Position numbers and translations under genes: made by a program
Shown: positions 1 through 10,991 of the stretch, piece after piece
How positions within the stretch are numbered: position 1 is the first letter of the stretch
Layout of the letters: each line of letters begins with the position of its first letter
Assembly (NCBI GenBank): GCA_025667525.1
Contig: CM046878.1
Span: 572,860,868 to 572,924,867 of the forward strand
DNA: 64,000 nt
Direction of reading: 5' to 3'
From: Glebionis coronaria
Lineage: Eukaryota > Streptophyta > Magnoliopsida > Asterales > Asteraceae
Notes under the pieces: model-generated
Told to the model about the DNA's origin: nothing
Seen by the model: only the letters and a program-made list of their open reading frames with translations
Database searches by the model: none

Positions 1-186
1 AATTGTACCATTCTATCTTCGTTCCTTTGCCACTTTTCAACAAATATAGTAAAATCAGCATCACACTTTATATTGTTTAAACCATTATTAAAGTAGTACA
101 ACCCAGTCACTACGGAATGTGTGTTGGTTTCAACATATTCTTTCATATCCTCAAATTTGAAACCAGTTACATCAATATTTATTCTT
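1..186 (-). pseudogene. Partial open frame at left edge, possible PB1-like (MULE) fragment
   Basis: Read on the minus strand, about 60 codons are open and run off the left edge. The frame includes FKFEDMKEYVETNTHS and, further on, LYYFNN and a DADFTIFVEKW stretch. The spacing of an aromatic YY pair, a later D-x-D and hydrophobic positions recalls the plant PB1-like domain found at the N-terminus of Mutator-like transposase proteins, which occurs elsewhere in this window. No start codon is visible. The function is not firmly recognised; it could be a chance open frame. Confidence 0.25.
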
Positions 187-1640
187 AAATTTACTTATTA
201 AATATGGGTTTTCAAAAATCCTTTTCAAAAACTTAGACTTAAGCAAAAATGTGAAATTTTCTTATACGCAATATGGATAATGAATAGTGCAACTAAACTA
301 ATAATCACAAGTATATGCAAGTAATGAATAAAGAATGTAAAGAGATAAGGCAAAAAAGATCAAACCAAACACCAAGGACTTATAGTGGTTCGGCAACGAA
401 GCTCACTCCTCGTTCCTACTCCACTCCTCGAGTACTCCTTACTCGAGAGTTCACTAATCAACAAGGTCCTTAAGTTGGAGAAACTGTACACGTCGCTTAA
501 CCAATTTCCGACTCTAAGCTAAAAGTCGAGCCATAATCTTAGCTAGGACCAATCTACACCAATATACTTTAAGGCCTAAGTATTAACCAATATACATACA
601 CAACTTCCAAATAGACACAACTATTTGGATCTTCACAACAATAAGAATGAAAATAAATGTTTGATCTTCAATGGATTTTTGAGGTAGACACACACTTCAA
701 GGATGAAAGTGTTCTTCTCTTTGCACTTGAGAGGAATAGATGGGAGGAGAAAGATTCACTTCTAAACAAGTAGTAATCAATCAAATAACCAAGGATTTGA
801 ATGATTTAAGAAGGTGGATTGAATCTGGAAATTTGTGGGCAAAAGAGGTGAAGAGAAAATCTGATAATGATCCACTATTTATAAGACAAAGCTCCAACGG
901 CTCTTTCTGAGCGCGGTTCCTTAAAGGTGCCCGCGGGTCCTTATCAATAAGGAATCACACACCTATTTAAGGAACCGCCAGAGTAGACTCCGCTCCCTTT
1001 TGTCTTTTAGTGGTGCAGTCACATCTGGTGAAATATTTATCCTCAAAGGATATTCTTAAACCATATGGAAAATGCCATTTTCAAATTTTCAGATTTATAA
1101 TTTAATAAAACATTTTTTTTTTAAATAAAGTTTAATAAAAACTTTTGTCACATTTAATAAAAGGTGAGTTTTAAGAAAAATTAAATCCTTGATCACTTAG
1201 TTAGGTTGAAAACTTGTTTGTTTATACCTTAAGTGATAATGGATGAAATAAAATATACTTGAACTCAAGAATTCGTTTTCGTTGTTTTCTTAAATGCTTG
1301 TTTTTATATATTGTCGTAACCAAAACAAAACGAGACCGAAAAATGCAAGTAATATTTTTAGGCATCATTGCATTAACATAGACAAAACGTACGAAATGAA
1401 TCACTTCGGTATAAAAAGTATAAAAACATAAAAAAAAATGCAAACGAATATTGAAGATGGTGGTGGAAGGTGAATATTGAAGAAACAAGAATAATATGAA
1501 AAAAGTGAAAGTTTATGTTTTTAAGGTTAAAAAGGTGATAAGTGCTTTTTAGCATTTATGTCTGAAAAAAATTAACAAAAACTTTGTGCATTTATAGACG
1601 TTTACAGACAAAATGAACAAAAAGTAGTTTTTTTAGAAAA
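187..1640. other. Non-coding stretch, no gene recognised
   Basis: AT-rich sequence without a convincing frame. The 360-560 part (direct-strand text around CTTATAGTGGTTCGG) resembles common plant interspersed repeats but has no readable termini. A short inverted repeat (GGTTCCTTAAA near 914 and TTTAAGGAACC near 964) could form a hairpin. Confidence 0.4.
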
Positions 1641-1977
1641 ACAAACGAAGCATAGTTTGACTTTATTTGACAAATTTATACCCTTACAAAAAGAAGTACT
1701 GCCACCAGATACTCCATCTTCATCCTTTTTCAATTCCTTCAAAAATAAAACAACACCCCCAGAAAAAATCATTAACCACCATCAACACTTGTCGACCACC
1801 ACCGCTAACCAACAACACCCCATCACACTCAAACATCGTCGACGACCCGCACGCCACCTAACGTCACAATCTCATCCACCTCTATCGCTACGCATCACCA
1901 CCACCATCGGCCCACCACCGTCGACCACAAAAACTCATTAACCGCCATCACCATCGACCCACAACCGCGCAATGTGG
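1641..1977. other. C/A-rich low-complexity stretch
   Basis: A run rich in CCACC and CATC words. The translated + frames are Pro/His/Thr-rich and look like composition artefacts. Nothing identifies a gene. Confidence 0.4.
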
Positions 1978-2860
1978 TGACATATTGACTATTTTTTAAT
2001 CAAATTAATGTAAAAAAAAATTCAAAATAAATTAAATGTGTTAAAAGATAAAATAACAAAAAAATCATAAAAATATATCAAAATGGATGGTGATTAAAGA
2101 GCACAAAATTCTAGAAAATGTGTGAAATTAGATGATAACAAAATAGATTAATATTTCAATTTAAAAATAAAGAAGGTTTTTTAATAGGTTATTAAAGTAC
2201 ATGTTACCAAAGTGATGGAAGGTCAAGATTACACCTTAGGTTTAGATTAAAAATGATCTAATGGTTAAATTTGCTCTCATTATCTTAATTTTTAGTTTGA
2301 TGTTAGGTTTAGAACTAAGATCGGAATATATACACCATTTATATATAACTAGCATGGTACCCGCGCAATGCAGCGACGGGTACCGGTGACTATTTTTTTG
2401 CAAGTAAATTAATGTTAAATTCTAAAAAATTTGAATTAAAATAAACAAAATCACAAAAAAGGGAAAAAAATAAAAACTATAAATATATCAAAATAGATGT
2501 TAAACTAAAGATAACAAAATTTTAGAAAATAAGGTGAAATTAGTTTATGAAAAAACAAATGAATTAAAAGATATATCAATTTAAAGATAAATGTGGTTTT
2601 TTACTAATTTTTTATTCATATTAATGTTAAAATTGTAATAAAAATTTAATTAAAATAAACCTGCTAAAAATAAAAATATAAAATTTTATTCATTTATTAT
2701 TATTTTATAAAAAACATTAAAAAGTACAAAAATTTAAAGAATATTGTGAAATTAGATTATAAAATAATAATAAATAAAAATATTTTTCAATTAATAACTA
2801 AAAATGTTAATTAATAAGTTGTTAAAAAAATTGTTACAAAGGTATGATATTATATAATTG
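1978..2860. repeat. Three diverged AT-rich tandem units (about 210-260 bp)
   Basis: Three successive stretches (about 1978-2220, 2385-2590 and 2595-2860) repeat the same order of words: a T-run, an AAATTAATGT word, A-rich sequence, a GTGAAATTAG word, then TCAATTTAAA. The first two follow a GC-rich hairpin of the CCGCGCAATG type, which suggests they are sub-terminal sequence of one Helitron family on the minus strand. Confidence 0.45.
2349..2390 (-). mobile_element. Helitron-type 3' terminus (minus strand)
   Basis: On the minus strand the sequence forms a strong hairpin (GGTACCCG at 2356-2363 pairs with CGGGTACC at 2377-2384, extended by CGC/GCG with one bulged A) and ends ATGCTAG followed by T. 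Helitrons are known to end in a short hairpin followed by CTRR and to insert between A and T. A decayed copy of the same hairpin lies near 1963-1985. The body would extend to the right; the TC 5' end was not located. Confidence 0.5.
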
Positions 2861-3004
2861 TGAAAAATATATTAATAACTTGCTTTATTTAATAGATGGT
2901 TAGACACAACATTGCCATGGTTTTTTCCCCAAATATGACGCAGGTTAGGATCATCCGACTAATTTACTTGGATAACAGACTGCAGTCTAATATTTGATCT
3001 ATCT

Positions 3005-3290
3005 GTCTATAACGAGTTTAATTGGTCAAGGGTAGAAGAGTTTTTTAATTAATAGGATAGTTGTATAGCGTATAGGACAGTAGGATAGCGTATACACAGG
3101 ATTATGGACCAACCTCATAATAATTTCGCTGACATGGGCATAGCTCAAACCTTCGAATTTTATATGGGTGATTTGTTTAACATCAGCTTCGAGGTACTCA
3201 ACGGGTTTGCTACGAACACATCATCATGGTGTAAATTAACCGTAAACACTTGATCTGTAATTGGAAATGAAATTAGGGTTGCGAAAATTA
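3005..3290 (-). pseudogene. Decayed PB1-like domain of a Mutator-like element
   Basis: Minus-strand translation gives DQVFTVNLHHDDVFVANPL, then after a one-base shift RYLEADVKQITHIKFEG, LSYAHVSEIIMRLVHNP and VYTLSYCPI. This matches the layout of the plant PB1-like domain that precedes MULE (MuDR-type) transposases, and closely parallels the frame at 4544-4753 (PLRY followed by a polar stretch). The frame is preceded by a splice-acceptor-like TTCCAATTACAG. The needed frameshift and the early stop after YCPI show it is a relic. No transposase core is adjacent. Confidence 0.55.
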
Positions 3291-4103
3291 GGGCTAGCAA
3301 AATTAATCAATATAAAGGAAAATTAATATAATTAATTGACAATTATATTGTTACCTTTATTCGTCTTCATCGATTTTCTATGTTAATTGAACTAATTTTG
3401 ATTTTAGGGTTTGTTCATAATTAGGGAAAATTTAGGTCAGAGAGAGAAGTGAGTTTTTGTAAAAGACGTGTGAATGATCGAAGTAGTCTCTTTATATCCT
3501 TGTCAGCAATAGTAGTGAGTCAACGTTTGTTTATATCCAACGTGTCATGCCATGTCATAGTAAAAAAATGACGTGTAGGTTAATTTTTAGATGTAACAGC
3601 AATCAGTCGGTGATCTTACCTATATTCGAAACAAGTTACAACTTTGTATAACCATATTAGTAATAAAATTAGTACATTACCTAGATGTGTAAACGATGGA
3701 GAGTACATTGTCAATATATGGACTTAACTATTTAATTTAGGAACGGGTCCAAGAAATCCTACGTATTTGGATGTATAAGCCTTTTAATCGCCTTTAAAAG
3801 TTCATAACACAAATATATCTTCTTTTTTAAGCCATTTTTAGTTGTTCTAGAAAATTGTACGTAAATTTTGGTTGCAAATGACATATCCATTGACGGTATT
3901 GATGTATGTAGGCCAAGTTATGAAGTTTTTAAAGACACTGATCTTGAAGACTCTTCATGTGTTCTCAAGATCTCTCATTAAAGAAAAGGAAAGAAAAATG
4001 AATAAATAGTTTCACCCCAATGGTGGGAAGAAATACTTTTGTTCAAAAATCATTCAAATCACACATATTTTCACTCATTTTCTTTTTCTTTTCTTTATTA
4101 ATG
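3291..4103. other. Non-coding stretch
   Basis: AT-rich sequence without recognisable coding or element termini, apart from GGGTTTGTTCA-like leader text next to the PB1-like relic. It ends at the putative left terminus of the MULE-like element. Confidence 0.35.
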
Positions 4104-4543
4104 GTAAACCGTAAAAAAACGACCCCATACTTTCCCAAATATGTAAATATGCCCCTGAGTGAGAACTATAAGCATTCTTGACCCCGAACTTGTATTTCCC
4201 ATGCAAATATGCCCCTGAGTCGTCTTTTTTTTACCTTTCCTAACGTTTGGTCGTTAACTCCCTCACGTGCCTGGCACGCGAGGGTACATTCGTCATTTCC
4301 TGGTCCAACCCATCTCCCCACCTTTTATGAGCTGCAAAAAACTTCCCTGAATCGGTTTCCCACTCGTAATCACTTTAGCTTCCCGCTAAAACTCTTTCAA
4401 TGACTAAATTTGCAACAACAACATTGAAACTATCAATCTTATCTAACATTAAATACCCTAAATAACATCACTACTCTACTGGTTCAACTTAAATTCATAC
4501 TACCAACCCAATACTCGATTCAGTTGATTATCAACTACCTCTA

Positions 4544-5003
4544 ATGGCGTATCAGAAAGAAGTCGTTTTCAGACTGCACAACAATGGGTTTTTTGTACAT
4601 GGTCCGTTGAGGTATGTAAATGGAAATTGTAGCCAAATTTGTGGGTTTAGTTCTGAGGCTAGGATATTTACAATTGGCCTGAATCATATGTTGGAAAGGC
4701 TTGGCGATGTGAAAAATGGGCTTTGTTCTTTTGTTTGCCTAACAAATCACTAGAAGATGGTTTAAAGTTGATTTACACCGACAATGATGTGCATACGATA
4801 TTGGAACTGGCTTGTAGGAATGGTACAATTGAGTTGTATGTTGTTCACAAGAAATAGAGACTAGCTCAGTATTATTTCTAGAACCTTGATTTAGATTTAG
4901 AGGATTCGGATGAGGATTTTTGGGGATTTTTCGGATGGGAAGAAGATGATGCTAGGTTTCGTTGCCATTGTTCAACTTCTTTTGCGACTGAACAACCTTT
5001 TTA
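4544..5003 (+). pseudogene. PB1-like domain protein of MULE A, broken
   Basis: ATG at 4544 opens a 69-residue frame that begins MAYQKEVVFRLHNNGFFVHG and continues GPLRYVNGNCSQI. It is the plant PB1-like domain that sits N-terminal in MuDR-type transposase proteins. The homology continues in another frame after the stop at 4753, with LIYTDNDVHTILELACRNG and IELYVVHKK, then an acidic segment with stops. At least two frameshifts or stops separate the pieces, so no intact product is expected. No DDE transposase core or SWIM zinc finger was found downstream. Confidence 0.6.
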
Positions 5004-5018
5004 AAAAAGGAAGAGGTT

Positions 5019-5350
5019 CAATGGCAGCCATCAAGGTGGTAAAAAGAAAAGATTAAAAAGATCGGTTGTCATAACAAAAGAAAGAACATTGATGTAAACG
5101 GTAAAGAGAAGAACACAAAGGGGTAAGAAAATGAGGGTGCCAGTGAGGTTGAGCCTGAGACTTCATTGTTGAAGAAGAGGAACAATGGCAACCATCAAGG
5201 TGGTAAAACCAAAAGATTGAAGAGAGCGGCTGTCAGAACAAAAGAAAGAAACAATGATGTAAAGGGTAAAGAGAAGAACACAATGGGGGAATAAAATGAG
5301 GGTGCCATTGAGACTGAGCCTGAGACTTCATTGTTGAAGAAAAAGAGAGC
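5019..5350 (+). repeat. Tandem 165-bp duplication in a Lys/Arg-rich segment
   Basis: Two successive copies (about 5019-5183 and 5184-5350) share HQGGK, KRLKR, TKER, GKEKNT and EPETSLLKK when translated, about 55 residues each. Both carry internal stops. It is a duplicated basic linker of the decayed MULE protein. Confidence 0.55.
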
Positions 5351-5799
5351 TTCGAAAAAGGGTAAAGGGATCATGGTTGAAAAGGATTCGGGCTGTAACC
5401 CGAATGGGGGGTTCTGAATATGTTGATAATGTGGCCGGAAATACAGCACACATAAAAAGGTTTGTTGTGCTTGGTGTAAGAGCTCCTAGCAAGTTATACG
5501 AGTATAAAGATTTTAAGATCACGAATTGTGTACTTGGTCTTAGAGCACCAACTTATATGGGGACCCATGGAACTGATGATGGTTGTTACAAGGCGTGTTT
5601 GGGATAGTGCATATGATTAGGGTACCAGTATGAATATTCCGACTTTTTTGTAACTAGATAACACCTAGGAACTTATAATGTTACGCATCATAAGTTAATG
5701 TTATGAATCCAAACAAGGAACACGTAACTTATGCGCTGCTTTTGTTGGTGCTTATTTCTGTTATCGGTAGTGACTTGGGCTTATGAATCCAAACAAGGA

Positions 5800-6360
5800 A
5801 CACGTTAATTAACAATCGGCCGAATAATTAAACATTCATAGAGAAAACAAGTTAATTAAACATTCAAACAGCAAACATAACACATTAACCTTGAAATTAA
5901 TACATAGTAATTTACATTCGGTTATCATTGAACAACCCAAAATACTAGTCACTGCCTACCCATATCGAAAACCCAAAACAACAACCCTTCATGATCTAAC
6001 CAGTTCACATCGCCCTCTGTCTTGCTGAAAAGTCAATCTTGTCAATAACCTTGCGGTGAATATGCGTCACCATTTTCATCAACACCCTTGCCTTGCGCAT
6101 GTCGGCAGTTTAAAGTGCCTTGAGCTTTGTGAGATTTGGCCTAGCACATCTACAAGGATTGCCATTTTGGAGCTCGAGCATCAACTCCCCCTACGCATGA
6201 CCCTTTCGGTCAAGCGTTGAGAGTTATTCATCAACTCTCTTGCCTGTCATATGTCCTTGTCAATCACTGTTTGGTATGCGGATACCATCATCTCACCAAG
6301 GTTAAATGACCCAGACATACCAACTAGTTCAATAAGTCGAGCCATTTGTTATGAAGAAGA
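5800..6360 (-). pseudogene. Small antisense frame of MULE A, broken
   Basis: A minus-strand frame starts MARLIELVGMSGSFNLGEMM near 6345 and continues VSAYQTVIDKDI before a stop. Further downstream, frames resume with interruptions. It resembles the antisense frame at 38960-39263 in position and in the pattern L-x-E-x-x-G-x-S followed by an A-Y pair. Function unknown. It looks like the convergent second gene of this element family. Confidence 0.35.
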
Positions 6361-7534
6361 TGAAAAGTTTTATGTTTGTGTGTGTGTGTCTGTGTGTGTT
6401 TGAAGCTACTATAGGGTCGTGATGAAGAAGATGGAAAGTTTAACATCGTGCAAATAATGTCCTCCAAAGAAAACATGTCAGTGTAAAAATGGCGTGGCCC
6501 AAAGGTAGTATGAATGTTTCGGGGACGTTTTTTGCTTTAACAAAGGTGGGTTTCTGGTTTCGGGAAGCTACAGTGAAAGTTTCGGGTGGCCAAACAACGT
6601 CCCCCAACCTAACAATGACAGTGTAATAATTGTGCGAAAATTAAATGTGTTTAAAATTGTTTTCGGGGCGTTTTTTGCATGAACAAAGTTGAGTTTAGAG
6701 GGGGAAGCTACAGTAATTACGAGTGGGAAATGCTTTCGGGGACTTTTTTGCAGCTCATGAAAGGTGGAGAGATTGGGTGGCACGGGAAATGACGAATATA
6801 CCCTCACGTGCAATGCACGTAAGGGAGTTAACGGCCAAACGTTAGGAAAGGTTAAAAAAAGACAACCCGACTGATTTCAAATCTGTTTTGACCTCCGACT
6901 GTTGTAACCTGTTTTTGACCCACTTCCCAACCTCCAATTCAATTCTAGTTTCTTGCGTTTGAAAGCCAATTCAATTACCTTTTCAGGGACATAAGATTCG
7001 AAAATTAAAAGTTTGTAGAACTCTAGATATAATCAAAACAAGTGACCTAAAATTCTGCCCAGTTTTTAAAAACGATTTTCTCATAATTAATCTAATTAAT
7101 CATATATAAACCCTAATTAAAACCTAAAAACGATTTACAATGATAAAAACCCATTAATTACATTATTAATTACAAACCATTAACAAACCCTAATAAAAAA
7201 TTATGAATCTCAAACCCTAATCCATCCTAGTAGGTTACAAATACGTAAATTAACGTTAATCAACCTAGTTTAATTACGTACCTTCAAATCCTGAGCATAA
7301 ATTCGACTCTTCTCGATCCTCCCTTGCTATTTGACTGACTTAGATTTTAATTTAAGGTTTATGGGTGGTTAGGGTACTTAGGAGTACAATTGGACTTTCA
7401 AACGAACATGAGAGTTAGTTTATATGTTATATAAGATATCTGAAGGAGGGCTAATCAATTGGGATAGTGGAAGACCCTCTTATTATAACAAATTTTTCAT
7501 ATGTTCAAAATCAGTAAATTCTAGATAGGTAAAA

Positions 7535-7535
<1 letters not shown>

Positions 7536-7620
<85 letters not shown>
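7536..7620. repeat. (TA)n microsatellite
   Basis: Uninterrupted TA dinucleotide run of about 85 bases. Confidence 0.95.
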
Positions 7621-7622
<2 letters not shown>

Positions 7623-7684
7623 AGGCCTTAACAGTAGCTTTAAGGTTGAGGCCAAATAGGATAGTTAGCTAACATATGTAAGGG

Positions 7685-7981
7685 ACCATTGGAGCATTAG
7701 TCCAATGGGTGGAGCTCTTGTGCTTGAGTCAAATGACCCAAGTTCAATTCCCATCCTTGGCATTTGTTTCAAATAGGTCCCCGCCTCCGCAAAACCTATG
7801 GGCACACTGGAGAGACTTTGTGGAATAAGAGATCGAGGGTCGAGTCTCGGCTCGTCTCACTCCAGGTGTTGCTCCTGTGGGCCAGGAGAGTTGCCGGAGC
7901 TATTCCTTGTGGGGTGGACAATGGTTGGTGCCAAAAGGCACCCGGGGTTAAGATGTTCCCACCAATCTTCACCTTTTGTGG
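7685..7981 (+). mobile_element. tRNA-derived SINE with 14-bp target duplication
   Basis: The insert is flanked by perfect direct repeats AACATATGTAAGGG (7671-7684 and 7982-7995). The head carries an A-box-like TAGTCCAATGGGTGGAGC and a B-box-like AGTTCAATTCCC at the spacing of an internal RNA polymerase III promoter. The body is unrelated to tRNA, and no cloverleaf is preserved. A second B-box-like GGTCGAGTCTC occurs near 7838. Confidence 0.65.
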
Positions 7982-8886
7982 AACATATGTAAGGGCATAG
8001 GGTTTCTTTTACAAGGCATGTTATTTTGGTTAAGGGGGTGTTCAACCCATAGTTTGAAGTATGAAAAACGGGATTGTTTTGGGTAAAATGTTAACAGGAC
8101 GAGTTATGAACTAAACTAAGTTAGGGGCTTTATAGAGGGGTGTAATGAGATTCATATGGCATATAAATAGGATTAAGTTATAGGAGAAGGTTAGATATCC
8201 ATCATACATTGATGAGCCATTTTGGTATGTGGTTCGTGTCTTGATTGTATACGTTTGTGTGTTTAGATTTTTGCTAGAGCGCGGATACTTGGAGAAGCTT
8301 GTTCAGGTGAGTTTCATAGTCCCATATCTTTTTATGTTTTTATACTTCCAGATGGGATGGAAGAGACACTGTATGGTTTTGTAACTATTGTTGTGAATGT
8401 TTTTATGGTTTGCGATGGACTTGTGTGTACACTTATGTGATTAATTGCTATGTGATTCTTGATTGTGTTTATGATTTGGATCGGGGGACACGTACCGTCT
8501 CGGTTATTGTAGTTTGACTTGGTACCAAGGGGATGTTGACAAGGCGGGGCCTTGGGATTGGTTCATAGGTGTATGGGCGCCTATGTGACCATGGTGATTG
8601 GTAAGGCTGTGAGCCTTGAAATTGTGATGAATGGTTAATCTTGAATGTTAGTTTTTAATACATGATTGTAGCATATTGTCCATATGTTCTTTGGTTGATG
8701 GTTATTATTCACAGCTCATAACTTGATTTTGGCGTTGGAGTCTAAACCTATGACTCTCACCAACAATATGTTGACGTGTTTTAGTGTCTCTTTCAGGTGA
8801 GAATGTGGTTAAGCATGAGAATAGGAGTGGCTAGCTTTGGAGGCTTAGGGTTGCATTTGGAGGAACCCCCTTTCCTCTTAGTCTTT

Positions 8887-8981
8887 AAATGCAAGTTCTG
8901 GGGCAAGAATGCTTGTAGTTCTCACTCAGGGGCATATCTGCATTTTCGAGAAAGTACATGGACATTTTTTGCTGTTTACCC
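8887..8981. repeat. Outer inverted terminus matching 4104-4199
   Basis: GTTCTCACTCAGGGGCATAT and the following bases down to GTTTACC are the inverted counterpart of 4104-4199, continuing through CAAGAATGCTTGTAG. Flanks CTTTATTAA (left element side) and CTTTATTGA (here) agree at 8 of 9 positions, the duplication length expected for a MULE, though the exact end base is ambiguous. It is either the displaced right end of MULE A or an independent MULE end. Confidence 0.5.
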
Positions 8982-9788
8982 TTTATTGAATAGAGCACAA
9001 TCATTTTTTGGTTTCACTTCATTCCTTTTACTTTTCTTTAATAAAACATCTTAAGAACAGAACATTTAGAAAAGAAGCGATTTTGTTACTAACCCATCTT
9101 TTGTTTCTGAGGTAGATATGTTGTAGATAGCTAACGAACGATCATGTCTCACGATTGTTGTGGCGAGCTGGTCCGGGTGTTTTTGTGAGATAGAAAAAAT
9201 GTACTAGACTTCTGAGCATTGTTGTATGAAACTTAAACTTGTAACATGTATACATTTCTAGTTACGAGTATATACTTTGTATTTGAGAGGATTGTTGTTT
9301 TTAACAATTTTTTTCGAGTTTTATGAATATCAATCCACTCTTGATTCTTCGAAATTTGGAATCACATACACCCTAAGATTATATTTCCGGGTGTAACGAG
9401 TGTTCGGTCATCATAGTCATTTCAACGTCACATAAATTTCGTTAAAACGCTGACTTTTGGTGTAGTAATCATCACCTAACTTTTTATGTGTTTAACTTTT
9501 AACATTTTCTGTTGTTTTTTTCTTTTTTAGCTAATATTTTTAAATATTTTAAGGCATCTATTATAACAGATCTCTAATAAAAGTTTATAATTCATCAAAG
9601 TCGTTATTTTTTTAGACTTTTTGATTTTATAAACATAGTTTCACTATAAACATAGTTTGACTTTTGACTTTTTGATTTTAAAAAAGATCTAAATATCTTA
9701 ATTTTTCGGTTCGAAGCTAAGTTTGGAATTAAGATGAAGAGATACACCATTCATATAGTAGTATAAATGAGGTATCTTGATTCAGATT
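8982..9788. other. Non-coding stretch
   Basis: No gene seen. The part at 9050-9400 (CGGGTGTAACGAG near 9388) resembles retroelement LTR or UTR text but has no readable partner. Confidence 0.3.
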
Positions 9789-9796
9789 TGAGCGGC

Positions 9797-10348
9797 TAGG
9801 GGTGAGCAGAAACCGCACCGCAAACCGTAAAACCGCAATACCCGCAAAAAATCGCACCGCAAAAACCGCACCACAACAAAAATCGGTGGAGCGATTTTAA
9901 GAAAAAATAGAAAAACCGCAAACGCGGAGCGGTTGCGGATTTACCTGTAGAACCGCACCACAAAAAGTTCGCACCGCACCGCACATTAACTATATAAAAC
10001 CGAAAAACAACACATCAACTATATAACGTGTGATATAAGGGTTTTAGCGCATATTATCATTAATATTCTAAGTAATGTGTTTATTTACATCATATATATG
10101 CATTGTTATAACTGAAAATACTTAAATTGTGAACCAAAAATCACAAAAACCCACATTAACTATATAAATCTTAAGTGGTGGTGCGGTGCGGTAAAAATCC
10201 ACAAAAACCGCAAAAACCACAAAAACCCGCAAAACCGAAACCACATAAAACCGCGCGGTGCGGATCCACACTTTTCTAAAAACCGCAATCGCGGATGCAG
10301 ATTTATATTTGCCAATATCCGCACCGCACCGTACCATGCTCACCCCTA
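9797..10348. mobile_element. hAT-type miniature element, perfect 8-bp TSD
   Basis: Inverted termini TAGGGGTGAGCA (9797) and TGCTCACCCCTA (ending 10348) are flanked by the perfect duplication TGAGCGGC (9789-9796 and 10349-10356). An 8-bp duplication and this terminus type are hallmarks of hAT transposons. The 552-bp body is built of CCGCACCGC/AACCGCA words, with a mirrored GC-rich half at each end. It encodes no transposase. Confidence 0.85.
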
Positions 10349-10356
10349 TGAGCGGC

Positions 10357-10991
10357 TTCATGAGATTGATCTCCCTTCTTATGATCTCACTAAAGATAGT
10401 CACATGCATATAAATGCATCAACTTTACAAGTAACTCGTCCGCAAATTCGGGTCTATATGAAAATAGCTAGAATATAGTATTTTGGGAGATTTTCGTCAA
10501 AAGACGCTTATACCATATTTTGCTAAAAGGATAGTTGTATTATGATACAACCGTCAGTTTAAAATTGAGATTTTATGCCTTCGGCTCTACATAATCTCGA
10601 TCTTTTTATCATAAAGAGATTCGTCGTTCATAACCCTGTTTCACCTTAGTTGTTATTTGAACAACTAAAAGTTATGCCTTGTTCTGAGTAGGGATAGTAT
10701 TTCTCTCATGCATGTTTACGAAGTTTTGAAAAATCCAAACATCTCGGAGAGATAGAGATGTAAAAATTTATCGAACAAACCAGACTCCTTCATATACGAC
10801 AGAAGTTCATTGATGAGAAAGGGTTGAGGAAAGCTTGAACCCAATTCCTACAGTGCGGAATATGAGCACAATTGAAATTCTTAAGGAGAATACCTAGTCT
10901 ATTCATGATAGGTTGAGTATCGGGTCTCAAAAAGACTGTTTAAACTTTACAGTTAATTCAAATATCTTTCTAGATTATTCTTTTACCTAAT
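10357..10991. other. Non-coding stretch
   Basis: No coding frame or element terminus recognised. Confidence 0.35.

Larger units (their letters stand above)
4104..6893. mobile_element. Mutator-like element A (decayed), long inverted termini
   Basis: Bases 4219-4385 and 6699-6866 are inverted copies of each other (CTTTCCTAACGTTTGG, GTTAACTCCC, TTCGTCATTTCC and AGCTGCAAAAAA occur in the same order on opposite strands). The outer left part, 4104-4199, instead has its inverted match at 8887-8981. Long inverted termini of this kind typify Mutator-like elements. Inside are a PB1-like domain (+) and a small antisense frame near the right terminus, the same layout as the element at 33.9-39.8 kb. Two direct words (TTATGAATCCAAACAAGG) lie at 5702 and 5783. 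Confidence 0.6.
6894..8886 (+). mobile_element. LTR-like sequence separating MULE A from its outer terminus
   Basis: About 2 kb lies between the inner right terminus of MULE A and the sequence matching its outer left terminus. It contains a (TA)n tract, a SINE, a TATA box in CATATAAATAGG at about 8162 and GC-richer leader-like text with two CAGGTGAG words (about 8303 and 8794). The composition resembles an LTR or retroelement leader. Neither TG...CA ends nor a target duplication could be fixed, so its nature is uncertain. Confidence 0.3.

Noticed and set aside
1657..1941. 94-residue Pro/Thr/His-rich frame
   Set aside because: Low-complexity C-rich DNA with two overlapping frames and no domain.
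5195..5522. Minus-strand frames over the MULE A basic repeat
   Set aside because: Shadows of the duplicated + strand Lys/Arg-rich segment.
7685..7760. Possible tRNA gene
   Set aside because: Only A- and B-box-like words fit; no cloverleaf arms or acceptor stem, and the insert has SINE target duplications.
9796..10409. Cys/Gly/Phe-rich minus-strand frames
   Set aside because: They lie inside the non-coding hAT miniature element and reflect its CCGCA word composition.
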